The position numbers and the translations under genes are program-made. A model generated the notes under the pieces. That model did not search any database. It was not told where the DNA came from and was given only the letters and a program-made list of their open reading frames with translations. From Hydractinia symbiolongicarpus (lineage: Eukaryota; Cnidaria; Hydrozoa; Anthoathecata; Hydractiniidae): a stretch of DNA of 64,000 nt. The stretch lies in the NCBI RefSeq assembly GCF_029227915.1, contig NC_079880.1:11623501-11687500 (forward strand), written 5' to 3'. Shown here one piece after another: positions 12,592-24,213 of this stretch (the first letter of the stretch is position 1; each line of letters starts with the position of its first letter).

Positions 12592-13615
12592 AGCTTCCCT
12601 TCCCTTTCATTGATTGTATCTCCTTACTTGCTTGAATAAGAGCCTGAGATGATTCAGACTCTGATTTCGAAAAGTATGAACACATATATGATACCGCTTT
12701 ATAGTAATTGAACACTGGTTGTATGTCCATATTAGCCTGCCAAGCTTTTAAAATATAAGGGTTATAGTTGTTAATGAAGCAAGAATCTGGAGGACGCTTT
12801 AAGTGTATATCATAATCTGTTGAACTTGAAATTGACAAAGCGTGATAGTAATCTTTTTCTACTATATTTAATTCATTAAGGATGTCACTTATACTTATGG
12901 AATCACCCTTGTAACCTTGCTTGCTGGGATCTAAATACTCATTTATATACGTCTTTACCCTGCTTAATATATTATTTCGCTCTGTCAAATCATTAAATTG
13001 TTCCTCAGTTGTTTTTTTACTTGAAATTGGACATGCTACAATAGTCCTTTGAGTAAAAAACCTGCCAAAATTATACCTACATGGTGTGTTTTTGTATTTG
13101 CGACAAGATTTTGAATGTTTGTGAGTCTGGTATTTTTTCACTAAATTGTATAACTCATTCTTTTCTCGTGGTAGGTAAGCATGGGTTGTAAAGTTTAAAA
13201 AATTAATGTAGTTAGAAATATTGCTCTCTGTCAGTGTAGGCGCATCTTTAACCCAAATGAAGGAATGAGTTCCACGAAATTGAAATTCCACACGTATAGC
13301 ATAATATAAAATTTCCCCTAAAAGATTTGTTCTCAATAGTACATTTCGAAAAAGTAGTTCAACTCTATATTGAAGATGCCTTGCAACTAATACAGGGTTT
13401 TTGTTAAGTATTTCGCATCTTTCAAAGTAAGTCAAGTTGCTTATAGCTTCCTCAGAAAGGGGATTCATATCAAGTTTAGAAATGATGCTGACAAGCTCGT
13501 CCCATTGTAAATCGGCACAAGACAAAGTGAGAAAAAATGTGGGACAACCAAGTTGTCGAATCATGGCCAAGACTTCAAGTTGAAATCTTTTCCAATAGGC
13601 AGGTGTACCTTTTAT
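12524..13615 (-). pseudogene. Helitron Rep domain (Helentron, middle part)
   Basis: The frame continues directly from the block upstream, across the TAG at 13616-13618: the codons after it read IKGTPAYWKRFQLEVLAM and then IRQLGCPTFFLTLSCAD, the usual start of the Helitron helicase-like Rep domain. The relaxase tyrosine motif YMCSYFSK (YxxxYxxK, near 12690) is present. The HUH region reads RGTHSFIWVKDAP, whereas relatives have two histidines one residue apart after RG. One histidine and about three residues therefore appear to be missing. The frame then shifts near 12600 before the helicase part. The Rep would nick and rejoin DNA ends; this copy probably cannot. Confidence 0.82.
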
Positions 13616-14580
13616 CTAATTCATGAAAACAAAAGCTTTGTTTGTTGAAACTAGTGATTGTATAGTTTCAGAATATCCTTGTTGTAACATACCTGCCGTT
13701 ACATTGGCAGAACTCTTGCGCATTGCAATGGAAATCTGATTGTTAAAACTTAGTTGTTGCAAAACGAATTGAACAAAGAAAATGTAATCTGATGAAGATG
13801 CAAATGTTTGCTTATAGTGTAATAACCTCTGGTTAAAATACTTTACTGGTGAAAGTTTTACATCTCTTTCTACTTTATATCCGAATTCACCCAAACTAAA
13901 AAGAATAGGGAAGGAAAGCTCTTCACAATATTGATCATTTAAAATACTTGTTGGCACTTGTCCTTCACCAGGTGCAATCTCAAATATTTCAGTTGTAAGA
14001 TGTTCTGGAATAATACACATTTCCCCTGCTTGTTGGCGAAAAGAATCCAACGGATTAGAATCAGTCTCTAAATTATCATTGACAGTACTACTATCTAATT
14101 CAATGCATATTTCTTCATCAACATGTAAATTAAGCAATTCTTCAGAAATGTTTGCTACATTGATATGTACATCACTATACAATTTGTTGTTTAATTTCAA
14201 ATAAGTTAAAGCCTCTCCAACTTTCGCAGGCGAAACAGGCTCATAATAGACATGGCCATTAAATTGCAATTTTTTTTTCAATTTAACTAAGAGTATACCA
14301 GAAGAATCAATATTCCTAGGAAGTGAATTGCAGGTGTTGTCAACGTCAACAGGAATATTACAAATAGCACCTTTAACTTTTGGCATTTGACCCTTTGACA
14401 TTATTGCAATTTTCTTGAATAAAATTCTCTTCGATATAAGCACTGCCTCTAACTTATTTAAGCATTTAAGTTCATTCGGAATATCATTGACATATAATTT
14501 ATTAGCCATCGCTTGACAAGGAACTTTACCGTTTTTCACCTTTTGTTTACATGTATTAAAATATACAATAAGCCATTTTC
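13616..14580 (-). pseudogene. DUF6570-like segment (Helentron, N-terminal part)
   Basis: An open frame of about 307 codons contains NGKVPCQAMANKLYVNDIP, LISKRILFKKIAIM, KGQMPKVKGAICNIP and YYEPVSP, which are recurrent motifs of the DUF6570 region that precedes Rep in many animal Helitrons. Its ATG at 14539 is probably not the original start, because homologous codons (FNTCKQKVKNGKVPCQ) extend upstream in frame to about 14575, where the frame meets the protease block in another phase. The frame ends at an in-frame TAG at 13616-13618. The biochemical role of this domain is unknown to me. Confidence 0.78.
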
Positions 14581-15522
14581 TATTTGAATATTCTTATATA
14601 TTTTGTTACCTATTTCACTGCATTTTAAAGGATCAAACACTACAACAGATTTTTTATACAAACATCGCCCACATATAACACATATAAATATTTGTTGCCG
14701 AAAACCCTTAATGCTAGTGTCAACAGTGTCTAATAAAAATGATAAATTTTTACAATTTGTAGCTGAGTTAGATTTGTTGTCAAACTTTTTCTTTGGACTA
14801 GAAACAACTTTTAAAAAAGGGGCTTTATGGCCTTCAAGTATAACAGCTTTATCAGCTTCTGTCACATTCTCTACAGAAATTGAGATAAACTGAATATCAT
14901 ATTGTGTAGGGTTTATGGAATTATTATGGTATACCTTTGATATATATTTTGCGACTTCAAACAAATTAATAAACTTTAACACAACAGCAGTACCATCTGG
15001 GCATGGTCTACCATTAGCATCTCTTGAATGAGAATCAATAATGTAATAATGACGATTGCATTTTAAAATTGACACTGCAACACCATTGATAATAAATATA
15101 ATTCTTGTTTTATTGTTTAAATTTGACCTTAAATTAGAAATCAACTCATTAATAGAAGTAGCACTTGAAGTCACAAAAAAACCAAAACAGTTATGGTCAA
15201 AATTTACATCCATATTTACACCTTCAAGTGAAACAGTTCTAGGTAGTTCAGTGCATGTTAAAAATTGAGTTGTATTTTGCAGTTTGTACAAATTATCACC
15301 CTTTTCAAGAACACAATTGATGTCATTTTTTGTCCATCGCGAGACATGCTTAAAAAATGAAAAGAGAGATGCATATAATGATATGCAGGTACATTGGATT
15401 CCTCTTGTATAGCTAAATTTTTCGTGACCCTGATGAAATGAACCCTTCGTACATTTAATAATTGTGGAAGTTAGGCCAGAATCTACTTCAACGCTTGTAC
15501 CACATTCTGACATTTCTAACAT
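14536..15522 (-). pseudogene. Cysteine-protease-like segment (Helentron 5' part)
   Basis: This frame is open from at least 15573, and I take the ATG at 15522 as the first plausible start (MLEMSECG). A probable catalytic cysteine lies in TRGIQCTCISLYASLF, followed by FDHNCFGFFV and an Asp-His context in YYIIDSHSRDANGRP. This is the layout of a papain-fold, ubiquitin-protease-like domain that several large animal transposons carry. A CxxC pair (CVICGRCLYKK) occurs near the C-terminus. The tail of the frame overlaps the next block in another phase, so the two were probably one polyprotein before a frameshift near 14575. OTU-type or another deubiquitinase-like fold cannot be distinguished here. 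Confidence 0.6.
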
Positions 15523-15573
15523 AAAGAACGCTGGAAAAGTTGAATAATGTTGGAAGGACAAGTGTACAGTCAA

Positions 15574-16346
15574 TTGTCAGTAAAATGAAATAAAATAAAT
15601 TTATTATATACCTTTTTACAATCAAAGTTTTACTTTACTACTTCCAACCAGTTTGCAACCAGTACTGCGCGGCATCGTGGTACAGCATTTGAGGATTAAG
15701 GAGGAGTATTCGAGCACATGGACGCTGATTGGCCGGTTTTATGGCAAAATCATTTGATTGGGGAAAAGTAGCAGGTACCATGTGAGTTTTCGCGTGATTA
15801 TGCAGTTTTTACCCGAAGATAACGTGATATTTCACGTGATTTTTTTAACTTTACTAACCGCCTCGGAGACACGCGTAACTTCACTTAAATCCCAGAAGAT
15901 CAAGATTTTGTTCGAGCTTTCAGCCGAAACTAGAAGCTGTGTGTTCCACAGCTAATAACGGTTCGCCATATTAGTATACCCGCAAAGTTTTGGTAGGCTG
16001 ATGCAACATGTTTCTAATATGGCATGTGCTCATTTAAGCATGGCACTCACAATAAACAGAACAAAGGAGGCGTTTTTATTTGTTTTATGCAAACTAGTCA
16101 CCAGAGTTCATAGCGTTTATCGTACGTAAAAGAGTGTGGGAGAACGCGCTGTTTCCGACGTTCTGCGATAAGTCGGGAACAAAGATTCGCATAACCCGAA
16201 AAGTCGGGTACAGAATTGGGGATGTTAAATGAATCACACGTTCTGGAGCAGAATTTCGTGCATCTTTTTTGTTTGGAGACAATTTGCAAAAGTCACAGAC
16301 AGAAGCTCCGTATTAATATAGAGACTATAGAGACTATATTATAGAG
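15574..16346. other. Upstream flank of Helentron
   Basis: No gene is seen. It probably holds the Helentron 5' end and promoter. The 3' part contains a truncated ACTAGT-repeat right end: GTCACAGACAGAAGCTCCGT and then duplicated 'tatagagacta' steps just before 16347. Confidence 0.4.
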
Positions 16347-17080
16347 ACTAGTCGACAAGGCCCGTGAAGAAATTCACTTAGGCAGATGGGCAATGGAAAA
16401 ATAGGTTGTTTTAGATGTTATGCTGACGTCAGCAGTGAAGATCCCAAAAATGTTAGAGAAATTTATTTTTTTCTTTTATTATAATGTGTAGAGGTTGAAT
16501 CACGCTGATCAAAATAATGTGTAGGATGATATGTTTTCGGGGAACGCAAAAGAAGATATAAGTGTTTAAAAATTGTGCTGACGTCAGCAAAGGCCCGTGA
16601 ATTTCAGAGATTCATGTACCTGTTGCCTCCCTCGTATAGATCTTGAAACGCTGATCAAGAAAATGTATAGGATCATGTATTTTTGACCAACGGTTACGGA
16701 AATATTGTGGTTTAAAGGTTTTTTGATGACGTCATAAACCCGTTCATTCCGAAACGGATTTGGGGACCCAGGTTTGGAAAATTACTCGAATTGGTCCCAG
16801 GTGGTCCCTAGTTACCCACGCGGTGAAAAAACATTGACGTCACCAACTCGTTTCCAAGTTATTTGGCCTCAAAATTTTAGGTGCACTGCAATGGCTTCAC
16901 TAATCTTAATTAACTTTCCTTTGACGTCAATACTATTTTAACGTTAAAGTTTGGTAAATTACATAACAATTTTATAGGCGATGTTTTAAAGAATTTGTTA
17001 AAGAAAATTGTGAAGAATATAATCCACTTTGCAAAAGTCACAGACAGACAGACAGACAGAGCTGGCGTATTATTATATAG
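16347..17080 (+). repeat. ACTAGT/TGACGTCA repeat, copy A
   Basis: The copy starts ACTAGTCGACAAGGCCCGTG and ends with a CAGACAGA tract and GTATTATTATATAG, about 734 bp. The inside has recurring blocks: 'ttgatgacgtcataaacccg', 'acgcggtgaaaaaacattga', and 'gatcttgaaacgctgatcaa'. It has no coding frame. Copy B begins at the next base, so right end and left end abut. Confidence 0.72.
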
Positions 17081-17382
17081 ACTAGTTTGATAAGGCCCGT
17101 GGAGAAATCCACTTAGGCAGAAGGACAATGGGAAAATAGGTTCTTTTAGATGTTTTTCTGACGTCAGCAGTGCATATACAAAAAAATGTTCTTAAAATCT
17201 TACACAAAATGTCAAATATCAAATCGCATTGAATCCTCCACACAAATCTTACACAAAATAAAAAAGAACAGCTTGCAAGGTGTAAAATCTAGTTGATAAA
17301 AAGTTACAACAACGACACTCACAACATTAAACTCACAAAACCGACAGTAAGAAGACCGACAGTTACAACACCAACAGTCACA

Positions 17383-18820
17383 ACACGGATAATAACAATG
17401 TCAGAAATAACGCATCTCAAATATGTATATACATCTTATAAGTGATTATGTTGAAAACCCTCAGTATTTTATTCTGAAGTGTCAAAAGGGAGGCCTCCAA
17501 GAGTTAGCACAAATCAACAAAAATAAGTTTTTTACACAGTTTAAATATTGTTTTTCCCTTACGATTATACAAAAATATGAAAAAGCCATTGTTTGGAAAA
17601 CATCAAATTTAAATCTAGAAGAATCAGTCATTTCGGTTGCGTACCATCCTCTTCCACAAAAATTTACACAAAATGTAAAAATCAACCAGTTAAAAACACA
17701 AAAATTTTCCCTTTTATTTCCGTACTCCCCTTTACCAACAATTTTAAACATAAATGTCAAAAAAACAATGAGCAAAGATAAACTTGAATCAACAAATATT
17801 ATGTGTAGAGCTTGAAACACTAATCAAAATAATCGTTTGATGATTGTAATGCTGAACTTTTATCTACTACCATCAACCAGTCTGATACTTACGAATGTCT
17901 TGGTATAACGTTAGATTCTCATCTTAACCTGAACGAACACTACAGCAAGGTGTATAAGAAGATTTGCTCTCGTATATACTTAATAGTTAATTCCATATAT
18001 AACGCATTGATCAAACCCATATTTCACTACTGTTATCCTGTATATTATAACCAAAGTAATTCTTGGAAAATAAAATTTAAAGGACTTCATAATCGTGCTA
18101 ACACTATCATTCATAATACTGGAGAACATCCGATTTCTATTGAAAACGAACGTAAAAGAAAAGCTGTCACAGATGTTTTCAAGATGTCCATAAAATTGAT
18201 AACGTTAGCAATATTCGATACGAGCTGGTGAATCATAATATCAACACGAGAGGTAACAAGTCGCAGATAAGATTACCAAAAGTTAGAACAGAAGCTGGCC
18301 GAACGACAACGAGCTACTATGGTGCACAATTGTTCAATACACTGAACTTGGATGTACGAAATGAAAAATCTTTTGTCAATTTTAAACGGTATATTTCTAA
18401 GCACAAATGGTAATCAACCAAGAGTGCTCCACTTATAACTATGCCTCTTCAAAACAAAAACTTTTATATTATTTTTTAGCTTTTACTTTCACTTATTTTT
18501 GACGTAGTCAACCTGCGTAAATTTGAATAATAATAATGATAATATAGAATCCCGTACAACACCAACAATAATAATAAAGTCAGAAATAACACATCTCAAA
18601 TATTTACTTCGTTGAAAACCTTTAATATTTCAATCAGAAGTGTCAAAAAACAAATTTATATCTGGAAAATCATTTATTCGATTACACACTATCCTGTTTC
18701 CCAAAAATATACATAAATTGTTAAAATTAACAGGTTAAGAACCCCAAAAATTTTTCCGTAGTATGATGATCCGTAGTTACCTTTACCAACCATTTTAAAC
18801 GTGAAAACAGACTTTATATA
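17383..18820 (+). repeat. Diverged direct repeats around LINE tail
   Basis: The block 17383-17770 resembles 18560-18820: both contain 'gtcagaaataac.catctcaaata', 'gaagtgtcaaaa', a 'ccacaaaaatttaca'-like stretch and 'cctttaccaacaattttaaac'. A third, weaker relative is visible at 19790-20060. The pair flanks the LINE fragment and could be an older host repeat split or duplicated around it. Confidence 0.45.
17850..18413 (+). pseudogene. Non-LTR retrotransposon (LINE) reverse-transcriptase tail
   Basis: Broken plus-strand frames read YECLGITLDSHLNLNEHYSK, then IYNALIKPIFHYCYPVYYNQ, LHNRANTII, and in another phase HNINTRGNKSQIRLPKVRTE, SYYGAQLFNTL and FKRYISKHKW before a stop. These are the thumb and C-terminal motifs of LINE-type reverse transcriptases, in order. 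The catalytic core is absent and at least two frameshifts occur, so it is a 5'-truncated dead copy. The clade cannot be assigned from this tail. Confidence 0.72.
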
Positions 18821-20216
18821 CGATCGGTCCGTCCTCACAAAATGTAAAACAGATCGGTTTTTGAGGAGCACATCCAAATTAACAAAAATCAGTTCATATA
18901 GCATGTTCTATATTGCTATTGCCCATAAATGGTCCACAAAAAGGTTATGAAACACATCAAATTATAGAAAAACTAGTCTATAAAGCCCGAAAAAAGTCAA
19001 TAAAAAGAGAGTTTGTTTAGATGTTTTGCTGACGTCAGCAGTGCAGTGCAGATAAAAAAATTCGCGAAATTTGTTTATTTTTTGTCTGTTATGTGTAGAG
19101 GTGGAAATGCTGGTTAAAATAATGTACAGGATAATATGTTCTCGACGAACGCCTAAGGAGATATCAGGGATTAAAAATTTTGGTGACGTCAGCAAAGACC
19201 CGTCAAAACCTTAAATTTTTTTTTTACAAAATTTGTATACCTGTTGCCTTCATCGTATAGATCTTGAAACGCTGATCAAGAAAATGTATAGGATCATGCG
19301 TCTTTGACAAATGGTTGCAGAGAGTATTAGGGTTTAAAGGTTTTTTGATGACGTCATCAACCCGCCCATTCCAAAACGGATTTGGGGACCTAGGTTGGGG
19401 AAAATTACCCAAATTGGTCCTAGGCGGTCCCTAGTTACCCACGCGGTGAAAAATCATTGACGTCACCACCTCGTTTCCAAGTTATTTAGCCTCAAATTTT
19501 AAGTGCACTGTAATGGCTTAATTAATTGAATATAGGATATTGACGTTAAAGTAGTGTTGACATCGCGCCGCAACGTCATAAAATTTAACATTTAAGACAT
19601 AATTTTTTTGGTAACTTCAAAGAAAATTTCGGCGACATTAAAGGAAAATGAGGATATCCACTATGACCGTCACATACACTTCGTATTATTATAAGAGATC
19701 AGGCATTTCATAATATATATAAAAAACAAAAGAGTTTTCTCATCATCATCATCAAACACAGTTATTACTACAATTATAAAAACGTTCAACCATGGAATTT
19801 TCTTCCAGCAAAAATGACATCACATATAAACAGTTTAGTTCTCCCCAACAAAAGTTTATAATACAAACTATGAAAAAGCCATTAGCTTACACAACAGCCT
19901 TCAGTGGAAGCCAATTCTACAATATTTGTACTTTCAGTATATTGCATGTGGTCTTTTTCCCACAAACGTTTACAGAAAATTTTAAAAAACAGCAGTTTGC
20001 AAGACAAACAAAAACACGAACAACCTTCCCGAACCGAACGACTATCCTCTCATAAATTAAAATAAAGTCACAAACCCACAAAAATTTCCAATCAAATGTC
20101 TACACCCCCTGTAAAAAAACCTGGCATTATAGCCTCAATGTATATACATGGAGGCTGACAAAAGTTTAACAGAATGTCAGAAAAAAACAATTTATAAAAA
20201 GTAACTTTTTATTGGT

Positions 20217-20264
20217 TGCAATATGACAAGTGGAATAATAAGTTATTTCACTTGTCATATTGCA
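20217..20264. repeat. Perfect 16-bp-arm palindrome
   Basis: Left arm TGCAATATGACAAGTG (20217-20232) and right arm CACTTGTCATATTGCA (20249-20264) are exact complements. The loop adds an AATAA/TTATT pairing, so the stem could reach about 21 bp. It may be a small foldback element or a cruciform-prone site. Confidence 0.75.
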
Positions 20265-20339
20265 CACGGTCTCCTGTGAAAATGTGAAAATAATTATACT
20301 CTTATGGGGATAAAAATGCATCTTACTATCCTGCAAAAG

Positions 20340-20660
20340 TTCAAGTCTTTGAAAGATTTTGTAGGTAGCTAGCTATAGCTAGCTTTTACATCATAATGTG
20401 TGCTTATAAAAGAAGAAAGGTTTAGAAACTAAGGTAGCAAGCTATAGATAATTAAAAAAGACGAATAACAACATAAGTCATAGGTTAGAGCTAGACATGG
20501 GGATTGGGAGTAGGACTTGGAGGCTAAACATTAGCCAGCTAACAGTAGAGCTAAGACAGCTAGTTAAATCTACTTACTTAGCTAAAACTAAAGCTAGCTA
20601 TTTATTCTTAGTAAAACACATATAAAGAGAAACAATAGTAATGTAAAAATAATAACATTG
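20340..20660. repeat. TAGCTA/GCTAGC-rich low-complexity tract
   Basis: Repeated 'agctagc' and 'tagctag' words recur through this stretch, and similar words recur at 24495-24525 and 25425-25510. It is short-period, self-complementary and non-coding. Confidence 0.55.
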
Positions 20661-21099
20661 CAGTGAGCAGTAAGTTCAACAAACCAAAGTTATCCGTTTG
20701 TTACTCAGCTAACAGCTTTATGTAGCATTTTGAATTTTAGGACAAATACATTGGTTACGCGCCAGGGAATACATTAATTATGCAACAAAAACATAAACAA
20801 ATATGGGGGCAAGGTTTTTTTTAAAAAAAAAAGCGGTAAAATATAAAACTTCAGGAATTTAAGGCTTTTCTTGGATAATGCAAGTCTACTTGCTCCAGTG
20901 ACATAAAACTAAAGGTCTGAAAACATCAAAGTTCTTACTATTATTGATCTTAAATCCACTTCAAACTCTAACCTTTATTTTCTAATTCTAACTTCACTAC
21001 TTACTTCTAGCTCTAGCTACCACTTCTTACTTCACTTCTTGCACCTTTCTTTCTCTGAATTACCTTTTCGCACTTTTTTCCAGATGAAGAGACCGTTCT

Positions 21100-21341
21100 T
21101 TTGTTGTTGTTTACTTCGATGTCGAGGGAAACCATTTTTGTAAAGAAAGCCGTTAAATTTATTTCAGCAAATCAAGTTGCTCCATTTTTATCACGTGATG
21201 TAAACAAAGTAAACCCGCTAGCAAAACGGATATAACTTTTTCGGAGACTTCAAGGGAAATGTCGGATACATCAGGGAAAAATGAACACATCCACTTTGCC
21301 TGTCACAGACAAACGGACACACTTAGTGTATTACTATAGAG
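21100..21341 (+). repeat. Right end of a truncated ACTAGT repeat
   Basis: The block 'cacatccactttgcctgtcacagacaaacggacac...gtattactatagag' matches the right ends of the family and abuts the left end of copy D at 21342. No left end is present, so the copy is 5'-truncated. Confidence 0.5.
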
Positions 21342-22165
21342 ACTAGTTGATAAGGCCCGTGGAAAAATCCACTGGGGCAGAATTAAAATTAAAAAAATGT
21401 GACAGTTGAATTTTGATAACGTCAGCAACTCATCCAAAAAAATTAATTTAGAACTTATTTTCACGTTGCTTCTATTGTGTAGAGCTTAAAGCGCTGACCG
21501 AGAAAATGTATAGAATCATATGTTTGCGACGAACGCCTAAAAAGATAGATATAAGTCAGCAAAGACCAGTCAAAGCACAAATATTTTTTTAGAAATTTGT
21601 AATCCCGTTGCCTTTATCTTACAGATCTTGAAATGCTGATCAAAATAATGTATAGGACGATATCTTTTCGAGGAACGCCTAAGAAGATATAGGAGTTTAA
21701 AAATTGTGCTGACACACAAAGCTGAAACACAAAAAAAAATTAAGAAATTTATATACTTGTTGCCTTCATCGTATAGATCTTGAAACGCTGATCAAGAAAA
21801 TATATAGGATTATGTACTTTTTACAAACGTTTGCGGAGATATTAAGGTTTCAAGGTTTTTAGATGACGTCATCAACCCGTCCATTCCGAAAACGGGTTTG
21901 GTGACCCAGGCTTAGGAAACTTACCCAAATTGGTCGTACCTAGTTACCCACGCGGTGAAAAATCATTGACAAGTTTTAGGTGCACTGTAATGGCTTCATT
22001 AATTTAATATAGGATATTGACGTTAAAGTAGTGTTTTTGACGTCGCACCGTAACGTCAAAAAACTTAACATATTAGACATGCCTTTTTCGGCAACATCAA
22101 AGGGAAATGAACACATCCACTTTGCCTGTTACGGACAGACACAGTCTCCGTATTATTATAGGAGA
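21342..22165 (+). repeat. ACTAGT/TGACGTCA repeat, copy D
   Basis: It begins ACTAGTTGATAAGGCCCGTG, carries the hairpin CCGTGGAAAAATCCAC, shares 'cgtatagatcttgaaacgctg' and 'gatgacgtcatcaacccgtc' with copies A and C, and ends 'acagtctccgtattattata'. It spans about 824 bp with no reading frame. Confidence 0.7.
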
Positions 22166-24213
22166 AGATTGAGTTTTACACACTTGCCAAACGCGGACTA
22201 AATTAAAAAACAATGGAACATAGTTCTCCTTATTGTAATAGGTTAAAGTGACCTGTGGCCATCAGAATAAATTTTATTTCTTTTTGCAATTTTGCATAAT
22301 TTTTCATGTGGCTCACCTTAAGTTATTATTAGTATTCATTGTATATATACTTACTTAGTGTTGTTATACTATCATTTAGATATTTTTTATGTTATTTTCT
22401 TAGTCATATAGTCTTTGTTCAATTTTTTTTATTTCAGATTGGAGATGGTACCACCATATTGCGCGTTTGATTTGTTGTTAAAGGTTTCCGGTCTGTATAT
22501 TCATATACATTTTGCGCAATCTCATCATAAAAAATTCATCGTTTGAATCTCGTAGTATGTTGTGAAAAAGGGATTCAAAACATGAAAAAAATATTGTTGT
22601 TGGTTATGACAGATATTTCTTAAGTTCAAAGAAGTTACGAATGTTATAAAATGCTGTTACTACTATAATACGTAAAATATTCTTAGTTGTCTCACGTCCA
22701 AGATCTTATCTTTGATGTTTACTATTAAGTACATCTGAAACATACTTATTTTCACCCCACAGAATCATGACAATCCTGTAAAAATGTTGTTAAAAAGATA
22801 TATAAATGTTTCGTTCAAATGTAATTTGAATCAATGTTTCAGCATAAATATCTTTAAACGACTATTTTTTCGACAATTTCATGTAAGCTTTCGCCTGATT
22901 CATGCGAGCATTATTACACAATCTTTTAACAAATTAATCGCGTTATTAAATAAAATAAGAAGTATTAATAAAATTAATAACTCGTATAACAATCGTATCA
23001 AAATAGCTTAACAGGCATAGACTTAACCGACTTATTAAGGAATCGATCTCGCTCAATGAGCAGACTCTCCTTCAGCGTAACTTTAAAATTATTAGACTCA
23101 CGCGTTAGAACAAAAGAAGGTGGAGAGCATTACATGAATTGTCGAGGTTTTTTCTGCAATATAGATGCGTAGTTGTGAAAAATAATTATTTACTTGATAT
23201 CAAAGTAGATATCGTAGTAGATTTTAGTATTTAGAAATCTATATTTTTTTTTCTTTAGCTTAAAAAATTATTTTCTGACTGCCACAAAATAATTTTTTGT
23301 TTGCCTCTCTTTTAAATAATTTTCTTTGGCTGTGAGAAACAGAATGTTTAAATCACTCTAGAATCAAAGTAATAAAATTTTAAGTAGATAAGGGTATTTT
23401 GGACTAATTCGAAGGTTCCCGTGTGGTCACAGCAATGTGTGCTGACATAAGAGAGGGCGGATATGTAGTTCTGCGCTTACATATGTCAACCTGCTTATGC
23501 AGTTGTTTATTCGTTGTTGTTATTTTTTTTTGTTTAAGAAGTTCAATTAATAAAGTTATGAGGGTACTAAGAAAGCATTTTATTTCTCCCTCATATAGTA
23601 TCGATTCAAGCATTTTAAGACATGTGAAACTGTACAACAATTTCTTGAAATAATAACAGACAAAAAAAGTTACCTTTATTCCCTGACTCTATAGATTTGT
23701 ATTACATCTGTATCAAAACACTTCAACGAGAAGCTTTTGATCATATGTACATTTATAACGTCCCTATAGAAATGGGGATTTCCCTGAAACCTGAAATATA
23801 CACTCTTTGCCGTTGGTCTTATTTTAAACATTAATTAAAAATTAAAAAACAAACAAACTGTCGTATCCCTAACTACAGTGGTTTTAAGTACTTGAAAGAC
23901 ACAATATGTCATAAATACCGGCTAATACATATTCTGGCGTCTGATGGAACTTGATGTGCGAGCTGAAACCCTTTTTAATTAAGGCCGGTTGTGTCTGAGA
24001 TTCTTGACTAACGAAACAATTCTTAAGGATGGGGTTGTGAAGGCTGGACACGTGAACAACAAAAGTCTGTGACTTACATAGATTTTTAACTTATGCGCTG
24101 GTGTTTCGTTTATTCGAATTTTCTATTTCGATTAACCAAACTTTTAGTTATATCCGCAGAATCCGGATTTCATCTACCCAGGAGACCCAACATAATTTTT
24201 GTTACCACCAGGG
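22166..24213. other. Intergenic, no gene seen
   Basis: Short frames at 22784-23011 and 23404-23653 are AT-driven and face each other on opposite strands with no recognisable motif. I see nothing else to annotate. Confidence 0.45.

Larger units (their letters stand above)
8191..15573 (-). mobile_element. Helentron-like (Helitron) rolling-circle element
   Basis: Five co-oriented coding blocks occur in Helentron order: a cysteine-protease-like block, a DUF6570-like block, a Rep block, PIF1 helicase fused to an exonuclease-endonuclease-phosphatase (EEP) domain, then a separate RPA-like gene. Rep plus helicase defines Helitrons, and the EEP tail and accessory protease are typical of Helentrons. 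The large polyprotein is broken by a frameshift near 14570-14580, an in-frame TAG at 13616-13618 and a frameshift near 12595-12605. The copy is therefore not autonomous, although most domains are readable. Element ends were not located; the given limits cover only the coding part. Confidence 0.88.
17081..19699 (+). repeat. ACTAGT repeat cluster, copies B (interrupted) and C
   Basis: Copy B starts at 17081 with ACTAGTTTGATAAGGCCCGT but leaves the family pattern near 17200. Copy C starts at 18972 (ACTAGTCTATAAAGCCCG) and runs to about 19699, keeping the internal TGACGTCA blocks and the TATTATTATA end. The 1.75 kb between holds two diverged direct repeats and a LINE tail, listed separately. The arrangement suggests nested insertion. 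Confidence 0.6.
19700..21099. other. Non-coding, repeat-derived
   Basis: No gene is supported. The first part (19790-20060) echoes the direct repeats at 17.4 and 18.6 kb. A hairpin and a 'tagcta'-rich tract are listed separately. The rest is AT-rich without a pattern I recognise. Confidence 0.45.

Noticed and set aside
23404-23653. Mirror-image frames on both strands
   Set aside because: Two overlapping short frames of opposite sense with no motif are expected by chance in this composition.
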